DNA of 64,000 bases from positions 1-64,000 of the forward strand of contig NZ_MBTG01000045.1 of the NCBI RefSeq assembly GCF_002027705.1, in the 5' to 3' direction. Within the stretch, counting starts at the first letter, position 1, and each line of letters opens with the position of its first letter. Below the pieces are notes generated by a model. It was not told the DNA's origin, searched no databases, and saw only the letters and a program-made list of their open reading frames with translations. Source of the stretch: Paenibacillus ferrarius. Lineage in GTDB: Bacteria; Bacillota; Bacilli; Paenibacillales; NBRC-103111. Positions 16,672-27,600 of this stretch are shown here, one piece after another. The position numbers and the translations under genes were made by a program.

Positions 16672-19233
16672 TTATAGGCCGCCTTCGCTATGATTTAGTA
16701 TGATCGAGCGTGGTACAATCTGATCGGGTATGAGGGCAATCTCCCCGTGCCGTATTGTAATGTCCCGCTTCTCACCTGGGAGCAAGTCGAAATATTCGTC
16801 ACTCAACTGAATCGTCTCATCCAAACCGAAATACACCGCATGCGCAAAGGCTTTGTTTGAAACCGTGCAGCGAGTTAGCCCAGGTTCGATGACTTGGATG
16901 TTGGACACTTGTAATTGTGGATCAGGTAAGTTGAGATTGCGAAACACTTCGCTGTGCAGGATAGCAGGCATTATCTCGCTGGATTCACTTAATGCTCTAA
17001 TGAAGATACACGCCTCTCTCGAAGGATAGGAAGGTGAAGGCCATTGCAGGACAACCTCCCGCGAGAATGGAGAAAGTTCAACTTCTGCCTCATGTGCTTC
17101 CATTCCGCTTCCATCATAATAGACAAGTCCATATTCTAGGGTTTCACGGATAACCGTGCTAGTTTCATTGATTGCCGTAAGCTGAATCATCCCATCCTGC
17201 TCGCGGATAAGGAGCTTTACCGGTGCTAATGCCCGTTTCACAAAATAATACGATATCTTCCGCGTTGCATAATAATCAATGATTGACCAGCCCACTTCCC
17301 CCCAGCAGTCATTGTACATCCAAAATAAAGCGCCAGAACAAAACAATTTGGCACGAATCGCCTCAAGAGAATAAGCAAGCATGAAGCCCTGACATAATCC
17401 TGCGTACAACAAGTAATCGTCGATTTCCAAGTGTACGGTATCTACATAGTGCTTGTTAATGCCAGCAAGTACGGTATCTTTTTCGAAAATATTGTTATGA
17501 AGCTGCCAAAGCTTGCTCTCACGATCCAGCTTCTGACCATTATGGTAAATAGCTGTGGAAGCCTTCCGGCAGGGGCCGATGTAACCATATTCCGAGACGA
17601 ATTTAGCGGTCACCTTGTCATATTCTTCAGGTGTAATTCGCCTCTCCATGTCGGGATGCATCATGCAATCATTCCAATGATGTGTATCACCAGCTTGGGT
17701 GCCATTCGGGTGCGCACCGCCGTATGGTGAGCTATTCCAATAAGGAATCGTCGGACTGTTCCGCTGCACAATGCGGGGCGCGATGTCATTGTAACAGACC
17801 GCTCCCCCGTAGAAGTCGGCGGCTTCCGTCTCATTCCACCATTCCTCAAAGCCCCAATGATTCTCATTGTTGCCGCACCAAAGCGCGAGCGCGCAGTGAT
17901 TGCGCAGACGCCGAGTCTGGTAGTCCATCTCTCGCTCTACTTCGTCCCGAAACCAAGCCAAGTGATCTGGATATTTCGCGCAGGTGAACATGAAGTCGTG
18001 CCAAATGAGAATCCCATACTCATCACATTTGTCATAGAAAATATCCCTCTCGTAGATACCTCCTCCCCACACACGCAGCATATTGAAGTTGGCTTCCTTC
18101 GCTTCACTCAGCAGTGCCTTATATTTGGCATCCGTGACCCGCGCATAGATGGCATCAGCAGGTATCCAATTGCCACCTTTGCTGAAAACGGAAACACCGT
18201 TGATCTCAAAAGTGAATGAACGTTCTTCCTGACTCTCAGGGATTTTATCCATGTTTAGTTGCAATGTGCGTATTCCCACTGAAAAAGTTGGATATTCCAC
18301 AACATGTGTAGATGTCTGCAGCGTTGCCCGAACCACATACAGCGGCTGCTCCCCCATCCCATTCGGCCACCAAAGCTTCGCATCAGGCACCTTCATCGGA
18401 ATTGTCACATAGTTTAGCCCGGAACGAAGACAACAATCTTTTTGAATGATCTGTACCTGGTCCCCCATAAAAAGGAGTTCCAGCTTCAGCTCCGTTTCTA
18501 AGGTTTGAAAAGGATGCAGGTTCTCCAGTTCCAATTGAAACTGTAAGTATGCAGCTGTGTCCTCAGCATCCAATCTTGTCGTTGTGACGTGAATATCTCG
18601 AATATGGAAACTGTGGATACATGTGATACTAACCTCACCCATGATCCCACACGTCACTACCCTTGGTCCCCAATCCCAACCCCATACATATTGCGGTTTT
18701 CTCAGCATGCCACGGCGATGGTCGCCTCTATGCCTGATCTGCTCGTTCTCATACACCACTTTGGCCTCGCGAATGAGCGCAAGATCGTTTTCCGAATAGT
18801 GCTCCAAACCAGAGGTCACCCGCACAAAGATTTGATTTTCGCCAAGCTGCCCCTTACCCTTCACATCACAAGCAAACGGATAAAATGCGCTGCGATGATG
18901 GCCCAGATGACAATCATTCAACCAGATATCTGCTTCTACATCCAAAGAGTCAAATTGAAGGAGCATTTGCTCTGAACACAACTGTTCCTCCGTCAGCACA
19001 AATGTTTTCTTAAACCACCAAGAGCGGTTCTCCGTCCATTCACTCGCAAAGCACTGATCAGCGTCTAGCGGTTCCGCAATAGTCCCTTGCTCGATAAGCG
19101 GCATATGCACATCACAGGGTAAATTGGTTCGCAGCCAATCCTGCTCTTTCTGTTTAACGTACCAGAGATCGGCAGCCTGACGATAGTGCGGCTCCGACGT
19201 TAGCTGCCAGTCTTCATTTATAAGTAGTTTCAT
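16672..19233 (-). CDS. GH2 beta-mannosidase
   Basis: 853 residues. The order is that of GH2: jelly-roll sugar-binding domain, immunoglobulin-like domain, TIM barrel, C-terminal beta domains. Beta-mannosidase marks are RKPQYVWGWDWGPRVVTCGI, the acid/base glutamate in WCGNNENHW, and a nucleophile glutamate in FVSEYGYIGP. There is no signal peptide, so it acts inside on imported oligosaccharides, probably removing beta-linked mannose such as the Man-beta-1,4-GlcNAc core of N-glycans or mannobiose. It lies between an SGNH esterase and an epimerase in a tight operon. Confidence 0.92.
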   Translation of the reverse strand: MKLLINEDWQLTSEPHYRQAADLWYVKQKEQDWLRTNLPCDVHMPLIEQGTIAEPLDADQCFASEWTENRSWWFKKTFVLTEEQLCSEQMLLQFDSLDVEADIWLNDCHLGHHRSAFYPFACDVKGKGQLGENQIFVRVTSGLEHYSENDLALIREAKVVYENEQIRHRGDHRRGMLRKPQYVWGWDWGPRVVTCGIMGEVSITCIHSFHIRDIHVTTTRLDAEDTAAYLQFQLELENLHPFQTLETELKLELLFMGDQVQIIQKDCCLRSGLNYVTIPMKVPDAKLWWPNGMGEQPLYVVRATLQTSTHVVEYPTFSVGIRTLQLNMDKIPESQEERSFTFEINGVSVFSKGGNWIPADAIYARVTDAKYKALLSEAKEANFNMLRVWGGGIYERDIFYDKCDEYGILIWHDFMFTCAKYPDHLAWFRDEVEREMDYQTRRLRNHCALALWCGNNENHWGFEEWWNETEAADFYGGAVCYNDIAPRIVQRNSPTIPYWNSSPYGGAHPNGTQAGDTHHWNDCMMHPDMERRITPEEYDKVTAKFVSEYGYIGPCRKASTAIYHNGQKLDRESKLWQLHNNIFEKDTVLAGINKHYVDTVHLEIDDYLLYAGLCQGFMLAYSLEAIRAKLFCSGALFWMYNDCWGEVGWSIIDYYATRKISYYFVKRALAPVKLLIREQDGMIQLTAINETSTVIRETLEYGLVYYDGSGMEAHEAEVELSPFSREVVLQWPSPSYPSREACIFIRALSESSEIMPAILHSEVFRNLNLPDPQLQVSNIQVIEPGLTRCTVSNKAFAHAVYFGLDETIQLSDEYFDLLPGEKRDITIRHGEIALIPDQIVPRSIILNHSEGGL

Positions 19234-19246
19234 CGTCCTGCACCTC

Positions 19247-20344
19247 TTACTTTAAGATTCCGATAAGTCCCAAATGAAAATTCGTCCCCGTGCAGTCCTC
19301 TCTATTGCCGTGAACAACCTCCAGCTCAATATGATGAAGCCCTTCCTCTAGATCATCCGCAATCCAGTAGATGTGGAACCATCCTCCGTCATTGCACCAG
19401 TTAGGCCGATCCCGACGAGTCGTGATGGCAGGGCCTCCGTCGAGCTGATACGTGAATTCAGCTGACTTTTTGCCAAAATCGAAGGCTAACGCCAATCCCT
19501 TCCCTGTAAATGAAAAGGAAAGCTTCGCGCCGATTGCTGCTGTGGTCAAAATCTGATCAACCCTAGGCATATGAGCCGCTGCTCGTCTTATTAGCCAAGG
19601 GCCTTCCAATTGGACCTCTTCGAAGGAGAGTGTACTCGCATTCCCCCAATGATGCGCATTTAACGGTGATGCGAGCGATCTAGGGGTCACTTCACTATCC
19701 CGATCTGGAGCCGTTATCAATTCCTTTTCCAAATAGGCAATTACACACTGTCCATAACTCAGACTGCCTCTGTGCCGAGGATGCAGCCCATCCGGCAGCC
19801 ATTCATCCCAGGTCATTTGGCCTTTCTTCACTTCCTGCCAGGCGTGCAATCCCACCCAAACTGAGCTGATGCCGTAATGTTCTGCTAACTGTTCGAATTC
19901 AGCGATGCTGGCAGGGGCCTTACCCTGCGACATCTCCTCGTACATTCTCTGGCTGTAAGTATAAATAATTACAAGCTCACTGCGTCCATCTGCCAGCAGT
20001 TTACGGATCAATCCCTCTCTTGCCCGCATCCGCTGTTCGGATGGTGTCAGGTAGTCATTGACAGCAAATTCAATAAAAATTAGATCACATTGGCGGCTGA
20101 TCAAATCTCGCTCTGCACGAAATACAGCCAAGTCGCTCCCAGTCGCACCAATCGCAGCATTCTCCACCGTAATGCGTGCATGGGGGAACGATTCTACAAA
20201 CCAACGTGCGACTGGCTCTGGCCAATTCCACAACACGCTGCTATCTTCTGTAATAGATCCACCAATGAAACCCAATGTCAATTGACCTGTTTCCAGCTTA
20301 TTTCTAACCTGCGATAAACCATTTCGAACCTGAATCGTCTCCAT
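19247..20344 (-). CDS. SGNH/GDSL-type esterase
   Basis: 365 residues from ATG 20344 (TGGAG upstream), which opens directly on the conserved core; the longer frame starting at 20404 has an unlikely Cys-rich leader. Motifs: block I GFIGGSITED, a conserved Gly/Asn block in ENAAIGATGSD, block III FAVNDY, and Asp-His in LPDGLHPRHRG. The C-terminal 120 residues form a separate beta-sandwich-like domain. No signal peptide. Likely removes acyl groups such as acetyl from imported sugars before the mannosidases act. Confidence 0.85.
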   Translation of the reverse strand: METIQVRNGLSQVRNKLETGQLTLGFIGGSITEDSSVLWNWPEPVARWFVESFPHARITVENAAIGATGSDLAVFRAERDLISRQCDLIFIEFAVNDYLTPSEQRMRAREGLIRKLLADGRSELVIIYTYSQRMYEEMSQGKAPASIAEFEQLAEHYGISSVWVGLHAWQEVKKGQMTWDEWLPDGLHPRHRGSLSYGQCVIAYLEKELITAPDRDSEVTPRSLASPLNAHHWGNASTLSFEEVQLEGPWLIRRAAAHMPRVDQILTTAAIGAKLSFSFTGKGLALAFDFGKKSAEFTYQLDGGPAITTRRDRPNWCNDGGWFHIYWIADDLEEGLHHIELEVVHGNREDCTGTNFHLGLIGILK

Positions 20345-20481
20345 GTTACACTCATCTCCACTTGAATTTCGAGCATGTTGTGAACCAAATGGGCAGCAGC
20401 CCAAGTCCTTATTTAAAAGTAGCTAATACGCTTCTAAATGTATACTTTGAATTACGTCGATTCTTCTAAAAAGGGTTAAAT

Positions 20482-20524
20482 AAAAGACCGAAACCACCTG
20501 ATATGGGGTGGAATTCGGTCTTTT
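20482..20524 (-). terminator. Terminator after the oxidoreductase gene
   Basis: AAAAGACCGAA (20482-20492) pairs with TTCGGTCTTTT (20514-20524), with an inner ACCACC/GGTGG pairing. It lies six bases past the stop of the 20530-21600 gene and gives a T run on the minus strand. The SGNH/GH2/epimerase genes beyond it may therefore need their own promoter. Confidence 0.75.
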
Positions 20525-20529
20525 CATAG

Positions 20530-21600
20530 TTACTTCTGAATGGCATCCATTATCATTCGAAAGATGATAAGATCCTGCAAGTAATCCTCAGGTGTCGTTT
20601 TGGGCAGCGTTCCCTTCGAGACAACTTCATGGAAATATTCCAGCTCAACCACATAAGCGTCCTTGTAGTTCGGTCGAACCGTTGATTGATCGAAGCTGTC
20701 TCCAATCGTCTCGCTGATCTGCAGCGTCGTAGGCAACTGTCTGATATACGGCGTATCGTACTGAACAAGGATAGACTTATTCTCGCCGTACACCTCGATA
20801 TGAGCATCAAATCTGCCTTGTTGATCCATACCAGTCTCAAAGGTCACGTTAAAACCTTCATATTCAAAGATCGCATTCTTGAATCTTCCCCCGAGCCAAG
20901 CGGATGCTGCCCTTACCCCAATCGGCATCCCAATCAACTCTCTCATCGCCGAAATGTCATGACTATTCAATCCGAGTAATAAGCCATAGGCGCCATACAT
21001 GTCATCTGGCAATTCCCCAATCGCCTCTCTCATCAATCTGGCATTCCGCTCCTTGCGATCTTGTACAGCTTCAACGGGGATATCATTGAAACGATAGATA
21101 GGGCTGGATTGACGCGTAAAAAATTGATTCGGGCCAATGATATCCCGCACGCGGGCATAAATAATTGGTCCTAGCGTCTTTACCTCTTCAAGAGCCTGAA
21201 GGTATGCGGGAGCAAACCGTCTCATGTAACCTACCATGACCTGTGCACTTGAAGCGTCGCGAGCTTGAATGATCTCATGAACTTCCGCTGGTGTCACACA
21301 CATTGGCTTCTCAACGAAAACATGAACATTCCTCTTCAAGGCCGCAACGGTACAATCGGTATGATATTCCATGTTATTCAGCACAAACACAGCATCAAGC
21401 TCAGATTGTTCAAGCATATCAGACATGTTCAGAAATAAATGCTCCACCCGATATTTCTCGCCGATCTTCGCTAACAGCTTGGGCGAAATATCACATAATG
21501 CTACGATCTCATAAAGTTCAGACAGAGACTCTAGAATCGGCAAATGAACCATTTGCGCAACTTCTCCTAATCCGATGATTCCTACTTTTATCTTGGTCAC
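20530..21600 (-). CDS. Gfo/Idh/MocA-family oxidoreductase
   Basis: 356 residues. The Rossmann dinucleotide site is GIIGLGEVAQMVHLP at the N-terminus and the catalytic EKP motif lies in VFVEKPMCVTPAEV near residue 98. The C-terminal alpha/beta domain is present. Such enzymes oxidise or epimerise sugars and inositols with NAD(P). In this locus it likely works on a released sugar or its oxidised form, together with the isomerase at 15900. Confidence 0.9.
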   Translation of the reverse strand: MTKIKVGIIGLGEVAQMVHLPILESLSELYEIVALCDISPKLLAKIGEKYRVEHLFLNMSDMLEQSELDAVFVLNNMEYHTDCTVAALKRNVHVFVEKPMCVTPAEVHEIIQARDASSAQVMVGYMRRFAPAYLQALEEVKTLGPIIYARVRDIIGPNQFFTRQSSPIYRFNDIPVEAVQDRKERNARLMREAIGELPDDMYGAYGLLLGLNSHDISAMRELIGMPIGVRAASAWLGGRFKNAIFEYEGFNVTFETGMDQQGRFDAHIEVYGENKSILVQYDTPYIRQLPTTLQISETIGDSFDQSTVRPNYKDAYVVELEYFHEVVSKGTLPKTTPEDYLQDLIIFRMIMDAIQK

Positions 21601-21645
21601 TTTGATAAGCTCCTTTTTGATAGTTCCCTATGCAGTTACCCTACA

Positions 21646-24600
21646 TCAATATTGAAAAACAACGACCGGATCAACACTAATATCCCACGTGCTTTCCTTT
21701 GTCGTACCGCCATACGTCATGCTGAACGAATAACTTCCGGGCAGCAATTCTTTGCTAATTTCTCCCGACGTTGCAGGTCCGAGGTTCTGCCAGCTCCCCC
21801 CGGAGTACAACTTTGCACTACCACCGCTGAGCAGATTACCTAAGCTGTCTTTCACTTGTAGGATAGCCTTCACCGTTTGAAAGCTGACGACTGAATTCGT
21901 GACTGCATTTTGGATCGTTTCTTTGCGTTTGCCTGCATACGTCAAACCGAACGTATACGAATCGGCAAGTAATTCCCGGCTAATTTCTCCACTAACCGTT
22001 GTGCCCATCGGCCTCCAACTGCCGCCTGAATAATAGTCGACAACAGCTCCATCAAGTGGATTGCCTTGGCTGTCCTTCAACTGCACATTCACCTTCACCG
22101 TGTTAAAAACAACGGTACTGCTGGCTGCTGTACTTCGAACAATCTCCTTGTATTTCCCTTCAAACGTCAACCCAAACGTATACGTTTCAGGGAACACTTC
22201 CATGCTGATTTTCCCTCCTGCCGTAGTACCCACTGCCCGCCAACTGCCAGAGGAGAAAAGCTTTACGCTGCCGCCATCTAAAGGGTTCCCTTGGCTATCT
22301 TGCAGCTGTACTTGAACCAACTGCGTTTGAAATACAACACTTGCACTCATACCAATATTTTGCGTAAGTTCTTGCGCTTTCCCTTCATACGTCATTGAGA
22401 AGAGATAGCTCTTCTCCCCTAACGACTTAGAGACATAGCCGGAGGCATCGGTTACGCCAAACTCTTTCCAAGTACCGTCCAAATATTTCACAATACCGCC
22501 GCTTAATGGATTGCCGGTGCTATCCTTCAGCTGGACTTTAACTGTTGTAGCAGCCAGATTGAAGCTTACGTTCTTCGCTGTCTCGCTATTTCCGGCAGCA
22601 TCGATCGCTCGGTATAAGAGCGTATAGGCCCCTTGCTTATCGAAGGTAAGTGCAGCCGTATAAGGCAGCCATGTTGTTCCGTTATCGGTGCTGTAAACGA
22701 TTCCCGCTACGCTAGACGCGTTATCGGCGGCGGTTAATGCAACCGTAACGGGGCTGACGTAAGCGCCGCTCGCTCCGTCAGGCGTTGACGGCTGGACGGC
22801 AGCCGTCGTGACGGGAGCCGTTCCGTCAATGCGCACCGTTACCGTTTGCGTCGCTTCCTGATTGCCGGCCACGTCCTTGCTATAGAAGTCCAGCGTATGT
22901 ACGCCTTCCCCTGCAATCGACACGGTATTTCCGCTTGTATAGACCCCATGATCCAAGCTGTAGAACGTCCCTGCGACGCCGCTTTCCCCATCGGTGGCCG
23001 TCAGATGAACGACTTGAGCCGTCGTTACCCAACCGGAAGGAGCGTCACTGACCGTAACGGGAGGGATATTATCCACCGTTAACGGTCGGATCTCCACATC
23101 ATCGACATAAAACGGGTTGCCGGTACCTATAATTTCCGTATATAAAAACATGGTCGTTTCGGTTACAACACCTGTTTCATTAATGATGAGACTCCCTTGA
23201 ACTTGCTTCCATTCCGTAGCACTTAGGGGTGGACTGGTGAACATAATATACTGCGTAGGAATAGGTTTACCGTCTACCTTATATTGCAAGCCGATTCTGA
23301 TCGTCTCGGTCGTGGTAGAACCAGATGCTAGTTTCGCCCAGGCCGAATAGTAATAGGGTTTGCCCTTTACAAGTGGGACAGGAAATTTAACGCCTCCGTA
23401 GCGATCTGTCTTCGTCAACAGCAACGACTGCTGACCGGAATGATGTTCCGCCGAAGTCATCGTAGGCACGGCCTGATAAGCGTAGTTAGGAGCCGCTAAT
23501 GTACTGCCTTCCATGCCCGGATCTACAATAAGGTTGGTACTTTTCACCACGTTCGTCGGTGCTGTTACTGTAACTGTGGCCACGGTCTGGATGCCCGAAT
23601 CGTCCGAGGTTGCTTTAATTGGGGTTGTGCCCGTGCCCACGCCTGTCACCGTCCCATCGGCATCGACGGCCGCCACAGTCGGAATCACGGATTCCCATTT
23701 GATGAGCTTATTGGTTGCATTGGCCGGTGTTACCGTCGGGACAAGCGTTTGCTTATCGCCCAGCGTCAAGCTAAGCGTGCTTGGCGTTAGCGACAGTCCC
23801 GTAACCGCAACCGTTGCATCTACGGTGACAAGCACGGATGCCGTTTTTCCGCCATCTACTGTCGTTGCCGTGACGGTCGCTGTACCCAAGCTTACGCCAT
23901 ATACCATTCCATTTACATCCACCGTTGCGACACTTGGATTGCTCGAACGCCATATCAGCTCTTTATTGCTGACATTCGCTGGTGTGAACGCAGGAACCAA
24001 TGCCTTGGTTTTATCCCGACCTACCGTGAGTGACGTTGCATTCAAGCTTACGCTTAATGGATGAACCCAAACTGAACTTCCCGTATTTGTAATCGGTTTG
24101 ACCGCAACGTCATCGACATAATAAACACTGCCTGGATTATTGGCTTCTGTGTAGAGGTACATCAAGACATTGGTTACTTCCCCTGATTCCTGAATGGTGT
24201 AAGTGCCTTCGACCTGCGTCCAATCTCCCGCCTTCAAGCCAGGGCTTGTAAACATAATGAATTGCTTGGTGACCCCGTCCAGATTATATTGGAGTCCGAG
24301 CCTCAGAGGCTCGCTCGTTGACGCACCATTTGCCAACTTCGCCCATGCGGAGTACGTATACGACTTGCCTTTCTCCACACTTACTGGGAATTTAATGCCT
24401 CCGTAACGAGTCGTTTTGATGATTTTAACCGACTGATGACCGCTATGAAACTGACTCGGATCTTTGACATACGTCGCATCCGACATCGCGAATTGAGATG
24501 CTTTACTTCCCTCAAAACCCGGATCATCAATCAGATTATCCCCTTTGACAGCAACCGTCGGCGTAATTTCCAATTGAACGGAATCCAAGCTGAAGGCTCC

Positions 24601-27600
24601 AGATGCCGTCGTCGGCACCACTTGAAGCTGTTTAATGGTCCCCGTCCAGGCAGCTAGACTCGACGTATCAAAGACATATTCCCGATAGACAGCATCGGTC
24701 GGGAGGATATAAGACGAGAGCATTTTCGCCTCATTCCAATTGCTATCCGCGGTCGTCGTAAAATAAATCTTCGCCTCGTTGCCGCTTGTCATGTTGTTCA
24801 TTCGGACGCGAATCCGCCTAATATCCGAAGCTGCAAATTGCAAATCATCCGGTGAAAGAATCGCTGGCTGGACATTTCCCGAAGTCCCGTTTGAAGTTCC
24901 GCTGAAGACGCCATTCGCCACGACGGGGCTCGCGATCTGACTGTTGGCCGTCCAACCGCTGCTCGTCGTAAAATCCCAAGTGATCGCTGTCGGGTACACA
25001 CGGACGGTTTGCGAAGGCGCATCCCATTTGGCAATCGCGCCAAAAGCTTGACGAAGATAGCTGAGCGGTGCCATCACCGTTCCATTGGCAAGCTTGACGG
25101 GCGCATGTTCTAACGTAATCGCTTGGCTTCCCTTATAGGCAACGCTATCGCCAACCTTCAGTCGATACACAACGTTATCCTTCACGGCCACCAAGGTATC
25201 ATTCGATGGATCCCATTCCGGCTTCGCCCCGATTTGCAGATAGGTCTCTTTCATAGGAAGCATCACGATGCCGTCCTGCAGGAGAGCCGGTTGGCTGAAC
25301 GGTTTGTAAACGCCGTCGACGTAAGTCCGAATACCGGGCTGCGGCGAGTAGATCGTTCGAATGTAATCGATACTGATTGGCCCGACGGAGGAAGTCGGAT
25401 CGATGCGTAATTGCCGGATGGTCCCCGTCCAGTTCTTGTTTTGCCACGCCTCAATCACGTAGTCCGTATATTCATTATCCTGCGGTTTCACATAAAAGCC
25501 GACGGCCTTGGCCTCATTCCAGGTCCCATCCGCCTCCGTCGTAAAGAAGAATCGGCCATCGATATCGTTCGTACCGTTCTTCATGCGAATGACCAGATAC
25601 GGGATATCCTCCGCCTTAATCCCGAGGTGATCTGCGGATCGAATGCCGGGATCGGTATTGTTCGTTAAGCCAGAAAAAGTGCCGTCTTGCACAGTCACGC
25701 CCACAATCTGTTTCTCGACGGTCCAGCCCTCCGCATCGCCCGGGGTATTGAACTCCCACATCTTCCCGTAGACATTGGTCATCACGGGTTGGGGTTGGTT
25801 CAGATTAGGAACCACTCTCCCCGCGGGATACAGGGTATTGATCCGATCCTTCTGGGCTTGCGTCGGCACGCTATCGATATGCGACGCGCTATCGCCAAAT
25901 ACATTGCGAATGGCATCCACGTAGCCAAAGCCGGCCAGCCCGGCAGGCATAATGAAGTGGCCTTCTCCGAATTCATTCCAGTTATCCAGCATAACCAGCT
26001 TCTTGCCTAGACTGCCTGCCGGCAGCGAAGGCATGAAGCTATCCTTCGTCCACTGCGCCAAGGATTGGAATTCCGACGGCGTCGCATAATAACCGAAGTT
26101 CAAGCCCCAAGCCGTATCATCTCTGCCCATGCTCAAACCAGGGATAATATCGATGGCGTTTGCGTCTTTCTCTTGCGTCATCTTCAGCTTCTGAAACTCC
26201 GGATGACCGCCGAAGGAGCCCCAGGAATACGCATACACCCCATCAAAACCAGCGGCTTTGCGTTTAGCCAACTGCTGGGAGTCCGTCCCGTTATACACGT
26301 TCAGCAGGATAATACCCTTAAACCCCGCTTTTACCATTTCGACTCGCAAGTTATCCAGCTCCGGCTTCACGTTCTCGCTGCCTTTAAAAGCATTTACTAA
26401 CTCGTCATAATTGTAGATCGTGAAAACAGGTTTACCATCAATCTTCAAATAACGCGGATCTTTAAAATAATATTCAATCCAGTACGGAATCAGATTCGTT
26501 CGGAAATCTTCAGCATCCTTGACCTTGGAATTGAGGTTTTCAAACATAATCGCGAAATCAATTTGATTTCTATATTGGCTATTAAAATAGCCGTTATCCA
26601 AAGCATGCGATAAATACGAATCTTTAATCGGCACCCGATTGGTGTCTCCGCCAAGTGGCCTGAACCAGCAGGACATCTGGAAATTGATGCCGTGCTCGAT
26701 CAGCCATTTCGTCTCCCAATCCGCCGTTTCCGGGCTGCCTTCGTCGTAGAACCCTAGAAGAGGCGTCCGATCCGGGTAAGGCTGAATCATATCCCAGCCC
26801 AGGTGATGGCCTTCCCGCCACATCGGGCAGCTTTGGACGCCTACAACCGGATCGTCCTCGCCCTTACTGACCGCTTGTGGAGCCGGCACATAATCGGCAG
26901 GGAGGGGAACTGTTTTATACAAGAGAATGTCATCCAGCCACATTTCGCCCCGATACGAAGAAGAGGTCGTGAACTTGAGGGTGTCGACGGAAACCGCGCC
27001 CGGAGCCAGTGGTACAACTTGATTGCTGCGCTTATCGTTGATATAGATATCCGCTGTAGCCGTCGCCCAGTTCACTTTGATCTGAATGTGCGTCCACAGA
27101 TTCGCTAAATACTTGTATTTCAGCGAGACAGGTTGCCCGCTACTGTTGACATAAGCCAAATCATCGCCCGACGTCGTTAGTTTGATGACGCTCGTCGTTC
27201 CGCTTTTTAGCTCAGCTTCCAATCCATCCGCCTTCTGCTTGTAAAGAACTTTGAAGTCGTAGGTAAAATTATCCGCCATTGGCGATATCGCTTTGGACAG
27301 ACTCATACTGCCGGTGCTACTAGCCGCGCTCAGCTTCATGCTGTTGATATCCGGCTGCGGGGAACTCATCATGCTGCCGACGGTGATGGCGCCGCCTGAT
27401 GTAACCGCAGACCAATCCTGCGGGATGGCGCCACCGTCCACGACGGAAATAAGTCTTTCATTCACGGCGTAGCCTCTATAAATTTTCAAAGGACCAAAGA
27501 AGAAGTCCCCCAAGGAGGCAGCGCCTGTCTGCACTTGAAACTGGTTCAGGTTCGAGACTGCGTTCTTGAAAGTAGCCCCGTTCGCCTTTTTTACGCCATT